In this document: positions 23,632 to 32,177 of the stretch, piece after piece | Layout of the letters: the number at the start of each line of letters is the position of its first letter | How positions within the stretch are numbered: the stretch's first letter is position 1 | Assembly: GCF_016429015.1 (NCBI RefSeq) | Contig: NZ_JAELTU010000066.1 | Location: forward strand, 1-36,651 | Direction of reading: 5' to 3' | DNA from: Rhizobium sp. ASV20 | Lineage (GTDB): Bacteria; Pseudomonadota; Alphaproteobacteria; Rhizobiales; Rhizobiaceae | DNA length: 36,651 bases | Made by a program: the position numbers and the translations under genes | Notes under the pieces: generated by a model | Database searches by the model: none | What the model was told of the DNA's origin: nothing | What the model saw: only the letters and a program-made list of their open reading frames with translations

Positions 23632-24140
23632 CGAGGAAGACTTATCTCAGGCAGCTGGCGGGCGAGGCAGACAAGCTCTTCAATGGCCAGGCAATCGAGC
23701 AATATGCCGCTATCTGCTACAGGCGGCGATCCGCCAGCCAGGATGTGGAAGTTCTGTTGATCACGTCGCGCGAAAGTGGCCGATGGGTCATTCCCAAGGG
23801 GTGGCCTATGGACAGGAAGTTACCGCATCAGGTCGCCGAGCGTGAGGCATGGGAGGAAGCTGGGGTCAAGGGAAAAGCCAGAAAGAAGAATTTCGGCTAC
23901 TATACCTATCTGAAATCGCTCGATACCGGAACAACCGTGCCGTCGATGGTGCAGGTCCATCTTCTTGAAGTCAGTTCCATGAGTGCGCAATTTCCGGAGC
24001 ATGGTCAGCGGCGGCTCCAATGGTTCTCTCCAAGCGAAGCGGCTGCTCAGGTGCGGGAACCGGAATTGAAGGGGCTCCTGCGCATGATTGAAAGCGTACT
24101 TGCAAAAGAGGCGAAGACAAAAGGAGCGCCCCCGAAATAA
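23628..24140 (+). CDS. Nudix hydrolase
   Basis: 170-residue Nudix-fold hydrolase that would cleave a nucleoside diphosphate linked to another group X. The Nudix box is at about residues 58-80: GWPMDRKLPHQVAEREAWEE then AGV. The REAWEEAGV core with its metal-binding glutamates is intact, but the glutamate normally seven residues into the box is Lys. The N-terminal strand YAAICYRRR and the VIPKGWPM segment resemble DIPP/MutT-like alphaproteobacterial members, where this substitution seems common (recollection, not checked). Its ATG overlaps the small ORF by 4 nt. Substrate is unknown; diadenosine or inositol polyphosphate-type molecules are possible. Confidence 0.87.
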   Translation: MTRKTYLRQLAGEADKLFNGQAIEQYAAICYRRRSASQDVEVLLITSRESGRWVIPKGWPMDRKLPHQVAEREAWEEAGVKGKARKKNFGYYTYLKSLDTGTTVPSMVQVHLLEVSSMSAQFPEHGQRRLQWFSPSEAAAQVREPELKGLLRMIESVLAKEAKTKGAPPK

Positions 24141-24314
24141 GGATCGCTCACAAGGGGCGCGCAGATGGCCGCCCTCACCGAAACCGCGTGCCCTGGTCAA
24201 CAATATATCCAGGCTGGCCAAGGGCCTGGCAAATTGGCGACTTATCTATGATTCGGTTTCGGGTAGCGGCACACCAGCCGGGTACTCGCCATCGCTGTGC
24301 CGGGAAGGGTGGGT

Positions 24315-25094
24315 TCATCCCCTCCGAGCCACCCGCGCCGCCAATGCGGACCTCACATCTTCCTCTGCCTGATCGAGCAGCGTAATCAAGGCTTTGCTTG
24401 TAGCATCAGGATCTCGCGCCGCAATGCTCTCCACCACGTTTCGATGCAGTGGCAGGGAATGATGCTGGCCGTGCGGATTGTCGTCGGTAAGCCGGAAGCT
24501 GATGACCAGCGCCGTTTCGGTCAAGGCGGCAAGCGAGCCGATGAGCTCGTTACCGGACATGCGCAGGATGGCCTGATGGAAGGCGAGATCCGGTATGGCA
24601 AAGCGTTCGCCATCGTCGCCGGCTTTCTCCATTTCGATGAGCAAAGACCGCAGTTCGGCGACTTGCTGCTCAGTCGCACGCTGTGCCGCCAAGGCGCCTG
24701 CCGTCGGTTCGATCGCGCGTCGCAGCTCAAACAAGGAGCGCGCTTCTTCGATCGTGGTTCTCGATCCATAGCGCCACACCAGCACATCGGGATCAAGGAA
24801 ATTCCAGTCTTTGCGAGGCCGCACGCGGGTTCCCGTCCTCGGTCTCGATTCCACCATGCCCTTGCCGGCGAGAACCTTGATCGCCTCGCGAAGGACAGTG
24901 CGGCTGACGCCATAGGAGGCGCTCCAATCATCCGCATTAGGCAGCTGGTCGCCTGGCAGAAAATCGCCGCGTACGATGCTTTGGCCAATCTCGTTGAGCA
25001 CTCTGCCATGAAGGCTGATGCCCGCAGATCCCTCCATGCGGGGAGCGCCCATCAATGTTTTCAACAGCGCGCCCTCATTCTTCATACTATTCAT
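24315..25094 (-). CDS. GntR-family regulator, FadR/FCD class
   Basis: 259-residue regulator. The winged helix spans about residues 27-95: LHGRVLNEIGQSIVRGDFLP, WSASYGVSRTVLREAIKVLA and KGMVESRPRTGTRV. The FCD ligand domain (about 110-240) has LFELRRAIEPTAGALAA, IPDLAFHQAILRMSGNELIG with the metal-site Asp and His, and LHRNVVESIAARDPDATSKA with another His. This subgroup usually regulates sugar-acid catabolism (DgoR-like). No strong Shine-Dalgarno is present, so starts at 25094, 25085 or 25052 are all possible. It is divergent from the autotransporter gene across a 431-nt AT-rich region. Its target is not evident. Confidence 0.88.
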   Translation of the reverse strand: MNSMKNEGALLKTLMGAPRMEGSAGISLHGRVLNEIGQSIVRGDFLPGDQLPNADDWSASYGVSRTVLREAIKVLAGKGMVESRPRTGTRVRPRKDWNFLDPDVLVWRYGSRTTIEEARSLFELRRAIEPTAGALAAQRATEQQVAELRSLLIEMEKAGDDGERFAIPDLAFHQAILRMSGNELIGSLAALTETALVISFRLTDDNPHGQHHSLPLHRNVVESIAARDPDATSKALITLLDQAEEDVRSALAARVARRG

Positions 25095-25525
25095 ATTATT
25101 GTCACTTCACTCTTTTATTTATCCGATTATTGAACATGCGTTTTACGGACACGTCAATGAGCGCCAGACCTGCGTGCTGAATATATTTTCAGCAAGAGCT
25201 TTAGTTACATAGAAATACGAAAATAAATTCGAGAATTATAATAATAAATTCAGATAATACGTGCGGAGATAGGAATATACTAAAATCAATATTTAAGAGA
25301 CTGGCGAGTTGATAGCCAAATAGAGCTTCGCCCTGTTCACCGGGGCAAGCCAGAAAAACCTCCATAGTACGCCATCAACGCATGCTTTGAGGCGACTGGA
25401 TCACATCTCCCGGCCCGACATCAGACGGGTCGTCTCCCCCTATCGCTGTATGTCGCGCCGCCGATCTTTCCTGCATCGGAGGCATTCGTGCGGCTATTCA
25501 AAATTCATGAAGAGGAAGCCCAGAA
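25095..25525. promoter_or_regulatory. AT-rich divergent intergenic region
   Basis: 431 nt between the GntR gene and the autotransporter gene. The part from about 25080 to 25310 is markedly AT-richer than anything else in the window, with many short A/T runs, and is the likely site of both promoters. It contains the inverted repeat at 25175-25194. From about 25310 to 25525 composition returns to normal and nothing further is clear. No credible gene was seen. Confidence 0.5.
25175..25194. repeat. 7-bp inverted repeat, possible operator
   Basis: TGCTGAA at 25175-25181 and its exact complement TTCAGCA at 25188-25194 flank a 6-nt A/T spacer (TATATT). It lies 81 nt upstream of the GntR start. Size and symmetry suit a dimeric regulator such as the adjacent GntR protein, but it lacks the TnGTnnnACnA form typical of FadR sites. 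Confidence 0.35.
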
Positions 25526-27448
25526 ATGCCGCTCAAGATCGAAGAACGCCCACGCCAATCGAAGGTCCGGATAGCTCCGCGACGGGAAGCCGTCGCGACC
25601 TCGCTCATTTTGCTGTCGAGCCTTGCGTGCCTGGTATCGGCTCCAGCTCGCGCTGCCGAGCCTTGGATCATGGTCGAAAAGCGAAGCTTCACCGACAATC
25701 CGATCCCTTATCGCGGGCAGGGGGTGACGACGGACGGAACGAACTGGTATTTTTCCGGTACGAATGCGCTGGATAAAACCAATGCAAATTTCGAGACCAG
25801 CCTGAAGACGTCTTCGGCCATTGCTGCTGCTTTGGCAAACCCGTCTGCCGTGGCTCCCAAGGGCCTCAACCATATCGGCGACATCGATTACGCCAATGGC
25901 CTGCTCTATATATCCCTGGATTCCAGCCGACGCGATCCGGTTACGGGTGCCAAATACAACACGCCGGTCTTTGCGATCTACAATGCAAGCGACCTCAGCT
26001 TTACCGGACAGGCCTTCGCGCTGAACCCGCCGCATGGGAAGCAGGATATTGCCAGCTGGGTGGCTGTTGACGCCAAAAATGGCGTCGGATACGGCATGGC
26101 TTACGACAATGCCACGGAGATCGCCGTCTACAATCTTTCCGATTGGACGTTCAAGAAGTATATCCCGCTGTCGCAGACCATCGATCAGGCCCAAGGCGGC
26201 AAGATCCTCGATGGCTGGATGTATTTCTCCACCGACAACGACTCGAAAACGATTTACCGCGCCAACCTCGCCACTGGCCAGGTCGAGGTCCTGGGAAATC
26301 TCAAGATTGAAGGGGACCAGGAAGTCGAAGGCCTGTCATTCGGCCAAACCAAGGACGGATGGTCGCTCTACATCCTGAACCGAGAGGAGATCGGTACAAC
26401 CGGCACCGACGGCATCGGCTTCTACCGTTACCTGCGCCCCTATGGAAACGCCCTGTCCGGCGAAATCCATGCCAGCGTCAAAGGCACGTTCATAACCGAT
26501 AGCGCCTATCTGCGCGACACCGTCAGCAACCGCATCCGCTCTGCTTTCGACAACGTCGGTGCTTCATCGTCAATGGTGACGACCTACGACGAAAAAGGCA
26601 TGCATCAGGCCGCCGGCAGCACCGAAGGCATTGCTATCTGGAGTGAAGCCTTCGGCTCGAAAAGCAAGGCGGACGGCGAGGGATATGCTGCGGGCATAGA
26701 TCACTCGACGGGAGGATTTCTCGTTGGCGCCGATGCGGCAGCCGGAACATGGCGTTTCGGCTTGGTCGGCGGATACAGCAACACCAGCTTCGACGTCGAC
26801 GCACGCTCCTCGTCCGGCTCCAGCGATAACTACCACTTCGGTCTCTATGGTGGATCGCAGTGGGATGCGATCGGCTTCAGGACCGGTGTCTTCTATTCGG
26901 CGCACAGCCTGAACACCAAACGTCACGTCGTTTTCCCGGCTTTCAATGAGACGCTTTCCGCCGACTACGATGCCCGCACGACCCAGGCCTTTGCGGAACT
27001 CGGCTACAAGGTCAATCTTAGCGATGTCGCTTTCGAACCCTTCGCCAACCTCGCCTATGTTCACCTGAAGAGCGACGGTTTCTCGGAAACGGGGGGAACG
27101 ATTGCCGCACTCTCGAGCGACGGAAACGCGACCAATGCTACCTTCACGACACTCGGCCTGCGCGCATCCACCGATATTCCCCTTGCCGATGCCAAGGTGA
27201 AGGCACGCGGGATGGTTGGCTGGAAGCATGCTTACGGCGACGTGACGCCAAATTCCGAGTTTGCTTTCAAATCGGGTGCGAGTTTCGGCATTGACGGTGC
27301 GCCGATCGCCAGAGATTCACTGGCCTTGGAAGCAGGTCTCGACTTCGCTCTTTCGCAGAACGCGGCCATCAGTGCTTCCTATACCGGTCAGGTCGCGCGC
27401 AACAGCACCGACCATACCTTCAAGCTCAATGTCGGTATGAAGTTCTAA
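25526..27448 (+). CDS. Autotransporter (type Va) with beta-propeller-like passenger
   Basis: 640-residue secreted or surface protein. A long basic N-region precedes a signal peptide core (ATSLILLSSLACLVS) with probable cleavage after APARA at residue 43. The passenger (about 44-370) has repeated strand-rich units such as HIGDIDYANGLLYISLDS, WVAVDAKNGVGYGMAYDN and KILDGWMYFSTDND, resembling a beta-propeller; no catalytic motif was recognised. From about 370 the pattern changes to alternating beta strands (GIAIWSEAFGSKSK, TWRFGLVGGYSN, YHFGLYGGSQW), and the protein ends FKLNVGMKF with a C-terminal Phe, as expected for an outer-membrane autotransporter barrel (PF03797). It is a single-gene unit ended by an intrinsic terminator. 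Passenger function is unknown. Confidence 0.85.
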   Translation: MPLKIEERPRQSKVRIAPRREAVATSLILLSSLACLVSAPARAAEPWIMVEKRSFTDNPIPYRGQGVTTDGTNWYFSGTNALDKTNANFETSLKTSSAIAAALANPSAVAPKGLNHIGDIDYANGLLYISLDSSRRDPVTGAKYNTPVFAIYNASDLSFTGQAFALNPPHGKQDIASWVAVDAKNGVGYGMAYDNATEIAVYNLSDWTFKKYIPLSQTIDQAQGGKILDGWMYFSTDNDSKTIYRANLATGQVEVLGNLKIEGDQEVEGLSFGQTKDGWSLYILNREEIGTTGTDGIGFYRYLRPYGNALSGEIHASVKGTFITDSAYLRDTVSNRIRSAFDNVGASSSMVTTYDEKGMHQAAGSTEGIAIWSEAFGSKSKADGEGYAAGIDHSTGGFLVGADAAAGTWRFGLVGGYSNTSFDVDARSSSGSSDNYHFGLYGGSQWDAIGFRTGVFYSAHSLNTKRHVVFPAFNETLSADYDARTTQAFAELGYKVNLSDVAFEPFANLAYVHLKSDGFSETGGTIAALSSDGNATNATFTTLGLRASTDIPLADAKVKARGMVGWKHAYGDVTPNSEFAFKSGASFGIDGAPIARDSLALEAGLDFALSQNAAISASYTGQVARNSTDHTFKLNVGMKF

Positions 27449-27494
27449 GCGCAATGACGGCCTTCTGCCGAACCGAAAACAGCAAGCTCACGGG

Positions 27495-27526
27495 AAGACG
27501 GTCGCTCGATGGCGGCCGTCTTTTTT
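27495..27526 (+). terminator. Intrinsic terminator after autotransporter gene
   Basis: An 11-bp stem with one G-U pair (27495-27505 with 27512-27522, AAGACGGTCGC and partner) and a 6-nt loop is followed by a T-run to 27526. It lies 47 nt after the autotransporter stop and is the clearest rho-independent terminator in the window. Confidence 0.85.
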
Positions 27527-27659
27527 GCCACTATCATTATCGCTCCCCGCACAAACGCACCCTTCCTGCTGCCGGCGAGCGGCCTGCGGAGAGCGTCTGG
27601 AGCCGCCCCATTGCAATCGGTGACGTTTTGCTCTGAAATGGCATTGGGAGGAGGGCCCA

Positions 27660-28994
27660 ATGACCAGTATCCATCAGACGCTGTATCGTGAACGCCTGCG
27701 GTCTGCAAAGGAGGCCGTCGCTTTGATCCCGTCAGGCGCGAAGGTAGCAATGCCGATCGCTGCCGGACAGCCGCCGGCCATTCTTGCGGCTTTGGCCGAA
27801 CAGGCCCGGGCACGGGCCATAGACAAGGTGCAACTGCATTATCTGCTTTGTACTGGCGTCGCGGGTACAAGTGTATTCGATTTCGACCTGCGAGACACCA
27901 TCATTCCCGTAAGTTATTTCCACGGCGGAGTGGAGCGCGCACTGGACAAGAGGCGACTGGTCGAGGCATTGCCGGCTGTCGATCTGGTCCCCTGTCACTT
28001 CAGCCAGGTGCCGCGTGCGCTGGTTGAGCATGTCGGGGTCGATGCCCTGATCGCAACCGTTTCGCCCATGGATGCCGAGGGCAATTTCAGCCTCGGCGCC
28101 AGTACCGATTATGCGCTGACGGTGTCGCGGAAACCGGGAATCCGGATCATCCTCGAAGTCAATGCGAAGATGCCCTATGTGCGCGGCGACTGCATGATCC
28201 CGCTATCGAGTGTGGCGGCAGTTGTCGAGAATGATGTCGGCTTGCCGATCCTGCCGGTGGCGCCGCGCAACGAAGTTGACGATGCCATCGGTGCGATCGT
28301 TGCTGGTCTCGTGGAGGACGGCGATTGCCTGCAGATGGGTATCGGCGCCTTGCCGGATGCGGTTTGCTCGCGGCTCTCGCACCATCGCCATGTCGGCATC
28401 CACACCGAAATGATGACCACCGGCCTTGCTAATCTGATCAAGGCCGGCGTGGTCGACAACAGCCGCAAGCAGACCCATGTCGGACGTTCGATCTTCACAT
28501 TCGCGCTGGGGGATCAGGCTCTCTACGATTTTCTGGACAATAATCCGAATATCGAAGCCCATCCCGTCGACTATGTGAACAATCCTTTCGTGATTTCCCG
28601 CAACGACCGGGCTGTGTCGGTCAATGCCACCATGCAGATAGACCTTAGCGGAGCCTGCAACTCGGAGTTCGTCAACGGAAGACAGTTCAGCGCATCGGGT
28701 GGTCAGGTGGATTTCGTACGCGGCGCTTATGCCTCGCGTGGGGGACGATCGATCATCGCCTGTCATTCGACGGCGGCGAAGGGGACGTTATCACGCATCG
28801 TTCCGGCTCTGTCGGGGCCGGTGACGACATCGCGCAACGACACGCACATCGTTGTCACCGAATATGGATGGGTCAATCTCAAAGGAAAATCCGTGGCCGA
28901 GCGGGCAAAGGCGCTGATCTCGCTGGCACATCCGGATTTCCGGGAGGAGCTGGACCGGGCAGCCCATGGGGCGGGACTTTACGCCCCAAGCTGA
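27660..28994 (+). CDS. Acetyl-CoA hydrolase/transferase-family protein (4-hydroxybutyrate CoA-transferase-like)
   Basis: 444-residue cytoplasmic CoA-transferase family I protein. The expected catalytic glutamate is Glu250 in HVGIHTEMMTTGL, preceded by the CoA-site segment LQMGIGALPDAV (224-235). The C-terminal domain carries FSASGGQVDFVRGA and IVVTEYGWVNLKGKSVAER, both family hallmarks. GGGAGGAGGG precedes the ATG by about 5 nt. The reaction would exchange CoA between acetyl-CoA and a short-chain acid such as 4-hydroxybutyrate, propionate or succinate; no linked dehydrogenase identifies which. It appears monocistronic and is separated from the downstream PLP genes by 480 nt. Confidence 0.88.
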   Translation: MTSIHQTLYRERLRSAKEAVALIPSGAKVAMPIAAGQPPAILAALAEQARARAIDKVQLHYLLCTGVAGTSVFDFDLRDTIIPVSYFHGGVERALDKRRLVEALPAVDLVPCHFSQVPRALVEHVGVDALIATVSPMDAEGNFSLGASTDYALTVSRKPGIRIILEVNAKMPYVRGDCMIPLSSVAAVVENDVGLPILPVAPRNEVDDAIGAIVAGLVEDGDCLQMGIGALPDAVCSRLSHHRHVGIHTEMMTTGLANLIKAGVVDNSRKQTHVGRSIFTFALGDQALYDFLDNNPNIEAHPVDYVNNPFVISRNDRAVSVNATMQIDLSGACNSEFVNGRQFSASGGQVDFVRGAYASRGGRSIIACHSTAAKGTLSRIVPALSGPVTTSRNDTHIVVTEYGWVNLKGKSVAERAKALISLAHPDFREELDRAAHGAGLYAPS

Positions 28995-29272
28995 GGACTC
29001 GGATGAAGGTCTCGCCGGGCTTTTTCACCAGACAGTGGAACGTCCGGCAGATCTTGGAAGGTCGATCCTGCAGCAACCCTGAAACCGGCGGATCATTCCG
29101 TCTCCGGTACGGCGTCTTCCCAGCATGTTCAATTTAAGAGGGCCGTGATTGTGGGAAAAATCATTCCTTTAATGCACTAATTTTATAGATAATATCAAAA
29201 TAGGAATTATGTAGTCGCGCTGGCCCCTTGCCTCAAACTGGCAATGAGCAGGCGCCCTTGTCTGGAGCTTTC

Positions 29273-29422
29273 ATGGACACTGTTCTCTATCTCGCCTCCC
29301 TTGCGACAAGGCCTGCTGCGGCAACGGGCCGGCGCTTCTGGCCGACCGTTCAACACCTGCTGGCGGGCCTGATGGTGTTCGTATCGTTCCTCCTGCTCGT
29401 GCATGCCATCTGCGGAGCGTGA
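29273..29422 (+). CDS. Possible 49-residue single-span membrane peptide
   Basis: An ORF starting ATG GAC ACT gives MDTVLYLASLATRPAAATGR followed by a hydrophobic span LLAGLMVFVSFLLLVHAICG near the C-terminus. A GGAG lies about 8 nt before the ATG, and an AT-rich, promoter-like stretch is at about 29150-29215. The frame can be extended back to an alternative start at 29228. I recognise no family. It lies 52 nt before the cysteine-synthase-like gene on the same strand, so it could be a small membrane protein of that operon or simply a chance ORF. Confidence 0.4.
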   Translation: MDTVLYLASLATRPAAATGRRFWPTVQHLLAGLMVFVSFLLLVHAICGA

Positions 29423-29474
29423 GCCTATCCGAGCGCTGCTTTCGGATCGTCCTGTTCGACAAGAGGAGAGTTGA

Positions 29475-30437
29475 ATGACGAGAATATACAATAGTTTCTC
29501 GGAGCTTATCGGCAATACGCCGCTGCTGGAGCTGCACAATTACCGCAAGAATCGTCGCCTCGGCGCCCGTATCCTTGCCAAGGTTGAATATTTCAATCCC
29601 GCCGGCAGCATAAAGGACCGGATTGCCTGGGGGATCATCCGGGATGCCGAGGAGGCGGGCAAGATCCGTCCTGGCGATCTGCTTGTCGATGTCACAAGCG
29701 GCAATACGGGGATTGGATTTGCTGCCGTCGCCGCCTCGCGCGGCTACCGAACGAAATTCTACCTGAGTGACAATATCAGCGAGGACAAGGTGAAGCTGCT
29801 TCGTCTGTTCGGCGCCGAGCTTGTCATCGTGAAGAATGAGTTCTTTCTGGATCCGGAGGCGCTGGACAAGATCACCGCCCGTGTGCGGGATGAAAATCCG
29901 ACCGCATTTTTCACGGATCAGCTCGCCAATCCGGTCAATCCGCGCACCCATTTCGAGACGACCGGCCCCGAAATCTGGCGTGATACGGAGGGTGCCGTGG
30001 ACATATTTGTCGGTGGCGTCGGCACCGGTGGCACGATCTCGGGCGCCGGAAAATTTCTGCGATCGAAGAAACCGGATATAAAAATCATCATTGCAGAACC
30101 CGCGCTGGAATCGTTGCCGACGGAGGAAAATCCGTATCCGGATGAGATCGACGGTGTTCATAAAGTGAGCGAGGTACCGGCCGAGCAGCTACCGCGCAAT
30201 TTCGACACGACAATTGCCGACGAGGTGATCGCGCTCAATACCGCCGACGCGCGGGCAACGGCGCGAGCCCTTGCTGCCGAAGAAGGAATATTTGCCGGAA
30301 CATCGTCGGGTGCTGTTCTCTGGGTGGCGACGCAACTCGCGGCGAGACCGGAAAATACCGGCAAGGTCATCGTCGCAGTCTTGCCCGATACCGGCGAGCG
30401 GTATCTGTCAACTGCGGAAGCGGGGGAGATTGCGTGA
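29475..30437 (+). CDS. PLP-dependent cysteine synthase / cystathionine beta-synthase-like enzyme
   Basis: 320-residue fold-type II PLP enzyme. Lys47 in NPAGSIKDRIA is the PLP Schiff-base residue, TSGNTGIGF (74-82) binds the substrate carboxylate, GVGTGGTISGAGKFL binds the PLP phosphate and PDTGERYLST closes the C-terminus. There is no CBS regulatory domain. GAGGAGAG lies 6 nt before the ATG. Either O-acetylserine sulfhydrylase or cystathionine beta-synthase activity is possible; the overlap with a cystathionine-lyase-like gene makes a transsulfuration pair (homocysteine to cysteine) attractive. The sequence alone does not decide. Confidence 0.88.
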   Translation: MTRIYNSFSELIGNTPLLELHNYRKNRRLGARILAKVEYFNPAGSIKDRIAWGIIRDAEEAGKIRPGDLLVDVTSGNTGIGFAAVAASRGYRTKFYLSDNISEDKVKLLRLFGAELVIVKNEFFLDPEALDKITARVRDENPTAFFTDQLANPVNPRTHFETTGPEIWRDTEGAVDIFVGGVGTGGTISGAGKFLRSKKPDIKIIIAEPALESLPTEENPYPDEIDGVHKVSEVPAEQLPRNFDTTIADEVIALNTADARATARALAAEEGIFAGTSSGAVLWVATQLAARPENTGKVIVAVLPDTGERYLSTAEAGEIA

Positions 30438-31624
30438 GCGAGATAAACGATCGTCCGAGCGCAAATGGCCCCAACACGCAGCTCGTTCGGGCGGGGTATG
30501 ATCCGTTCGATTATCATGGCTTCATCAATCCGCCCACCGTGCATGCTTCGACCGTTCTGTTTCCGGACGCGCAAACGATGGCTCTGCACGGTCAGAAATA
30601 TACCTATGCGACGCGTGGGACGCCGACCACCGACGCGCTCTGCAATGCGATCAACGAGCTGGAGGGAGCGGCCGGCACGATCCTCGTGCCCTCCGGACTT
30701 GCTGCGGTCACCATCGCACTCCTCGCCTATCTCTCGCCCGGCGACCATGCGCTCGTTGTCGATTCGGTTTACGGCAACGTCCGGCATTTCTGCGATACGA
30801 TGCTTGCGCGGTTCGGTATTGACGTCGAATACTACGATCCGGCCATAGGCGCTGATATCGAGACTTTGTTCCGCGACAACACCAGGCTTGTGCACACGGA
30901 GGCACCTGGATCGAATACGTTCGAGATACAGGATATTCCGGCAATTGCCGAAGTGGCGCACCGGCACGATGCTGTGGTGACCATGGACAATACCTGGGCG
31001 ACGCCGCTCTATTTCAAACCCTTGGATTTCGGCGTCGATGTTTCCATTCAAGCTTCGACGAAATATCCGGCGGGTCATGCGGACGTACTGATGGGGACTA
31101 TCTCCGCCAATGCCAAGCATTGGCGGCAATTGAAACATGCCAATGGAGCACTCGGGCTATGCGGAACGCCTGACGACGCCTATCAAGTTCTTCGCGGTCT
31201 CCGCACGATGGGCATCCGACTGGAGCGGCATCAGGCAAATGCCTTGGCGGTGGCGAGGTGGCTAGAGCAGCGACGTGATGTCGGACGCGTTCTTTTTCCG
31301 GCGTTGGAGAGCTTTCCCGGTCATGAAATCTGGAAGCGCGATTTCAAGGGAGCGGGTGGCGTCCTCTCATTCGTGCTTGCGACCAAAGGCCAGGGGGATT
31401 TCAGTTCGAGAGCGCAGAAGTTTCTCGACGGACTATCCCTTTTCGGTCTCGGCTACTCCTGGGGTGGATATCAGAGTCTGGCCCTTGCCGTGGATCTTGG
31501 TGACCGCCGGATCCTGAGGCCGCCACAGGAAGGGCCACTGGTCCGGTTGCAGATCGGGCTTGAAGATGTCGAGGATCTGATAGCCGATCTTGAGCGAGCG
31601 TTTGTCGCGAGCATTGCCGGATGA
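30434..31624 (+). CDS. Cys/Met-metabolism PLP enzyme (cystathionine lyase / gamma-synthase family)
   Basis: 396-residue fold-type I PLP enzyme. The PLP lysine is Lys210 in SIQASTKYPAGHADVLMG, a wording typical of cystathionine beta-lyase (MetC). Other family parts are TYATRGTPTTDALCNAINEL, LVPSGLAAVTIALLAYL, DSVYGNVRHFC and VVTMDNTWATPLYFKPL, with C-terminal LFGLGYSWGGYQSLA. The start is GTG at 30434, overlapping the upstream stop as GTGA. Together with the preceding gene it should interconvert homocysteine, cystathionine and cysteine, but direction and exact substrate are not certain. Confidence 0.9.
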   Translation: MSEINDRPSANGPNTQLVRAGYDPFDYHGFINPPTVHASTVLFPDAQTMALHGQKYTYATRGTPTTDALCNAINELEGAAGTILVPSGLAAVTIALLAYLSPGDHALVVDSVYGNVRHFCDTMLARFGIDVEYYDPAIGADIETLFRDNTRLVHTEAPGSNTFEIQDIPAIAEVAHRHDAVVTMDNTWATPLYFKPLDFGVDVSIQASTKYPAGHADVLMGTISANAKHWRQLKHANGALGLCGTPDDAYQVLRGLRTMGIRLERHQANALAVARWLEQRRDVGRVLFPALESFPGHEIWKRDFKGAGGVLSFVLATKGQGDFSSRAQKFLDGLSLFGLGYSWGGYQSLALAVDLGDRRILRPPQEGPLVRLQIGLEDVEDLIADLERAFVASIAG

Positions 31625-32177
31625 GCCATAGAACCGTCGTTCCGCAGAGGTAACGAGAATGCCGCCCAAACTCGGGTAGCTGCCGTTGAAATCACAAAAC
31701 TGACCATGCCAATGTCGGGACGCGACCGTCAGCCCGCGAGAGGGCGCATGCGCGTAAAAGCCGCACGGTCTTTAGAGGCAGGCAAAACCACTATATAAGC
31801 ACTGGCGAAACAGCTGCGCCCGCTCCATATTCTTCGATATGGCCCGAGCAGCGCAAATCGGTTATCTTGCCCGGATCGCCGCACTCGTGCGCAATCGGAA
31901 TGGAGGCTCGCCAATGAGGTTTGACTGGTCCGGCTTGCGCGAGAATGATCGAGACGGGTACGCAGTCGACCCCGTTGGACAGTGTGGCTCGCCGTTGCAG
32001 CCCTTGTCTGGGCAGCCACACCACTCCACATGCTCTTTGACTGTCATGCAGAGCCTGCACGCAAGCGACATGGCATCGGCGTCCAGGCGTTCCCACAGGC
32101 ATTCTCCTTAATATGCGCCGGAGTCCGCGCTATCGAATTTTCTATCGATCCATCCCTGAAAAGTAGAGTCTGTCGTC
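31625..32177. other. 553-nt intergenic region
   Basis: Between the PLP gene and the RND adaptor gene. The open frames here overlap one another on both strands, lack ribosome-binding sites and have no recognisable sequence, so none is called as a gene. It must contain the promoter of the efflux pair, but no clear -35/-10 pair, operator or terminator was identified. No divergent or linked efflux regulator is present. Confidence 0.4.

Noticed and set aside
28967..28988. 7-bp hairpin (TGGGGCG/CGCCCCA) at the end of the CoA-transferase gene
   Set aside because: It lies inside the coding sequence and is not followed by a T-run, so it is not called as a terminator.
28995..29272. Possible SAM-type riboswitch upstream of the cysteine/cystathionine genes
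   Set aside because: Only short, weak stems were seen and no recognisable SAM-II or SAM-I core; a covariance-model scan would be needed to revive the idea.
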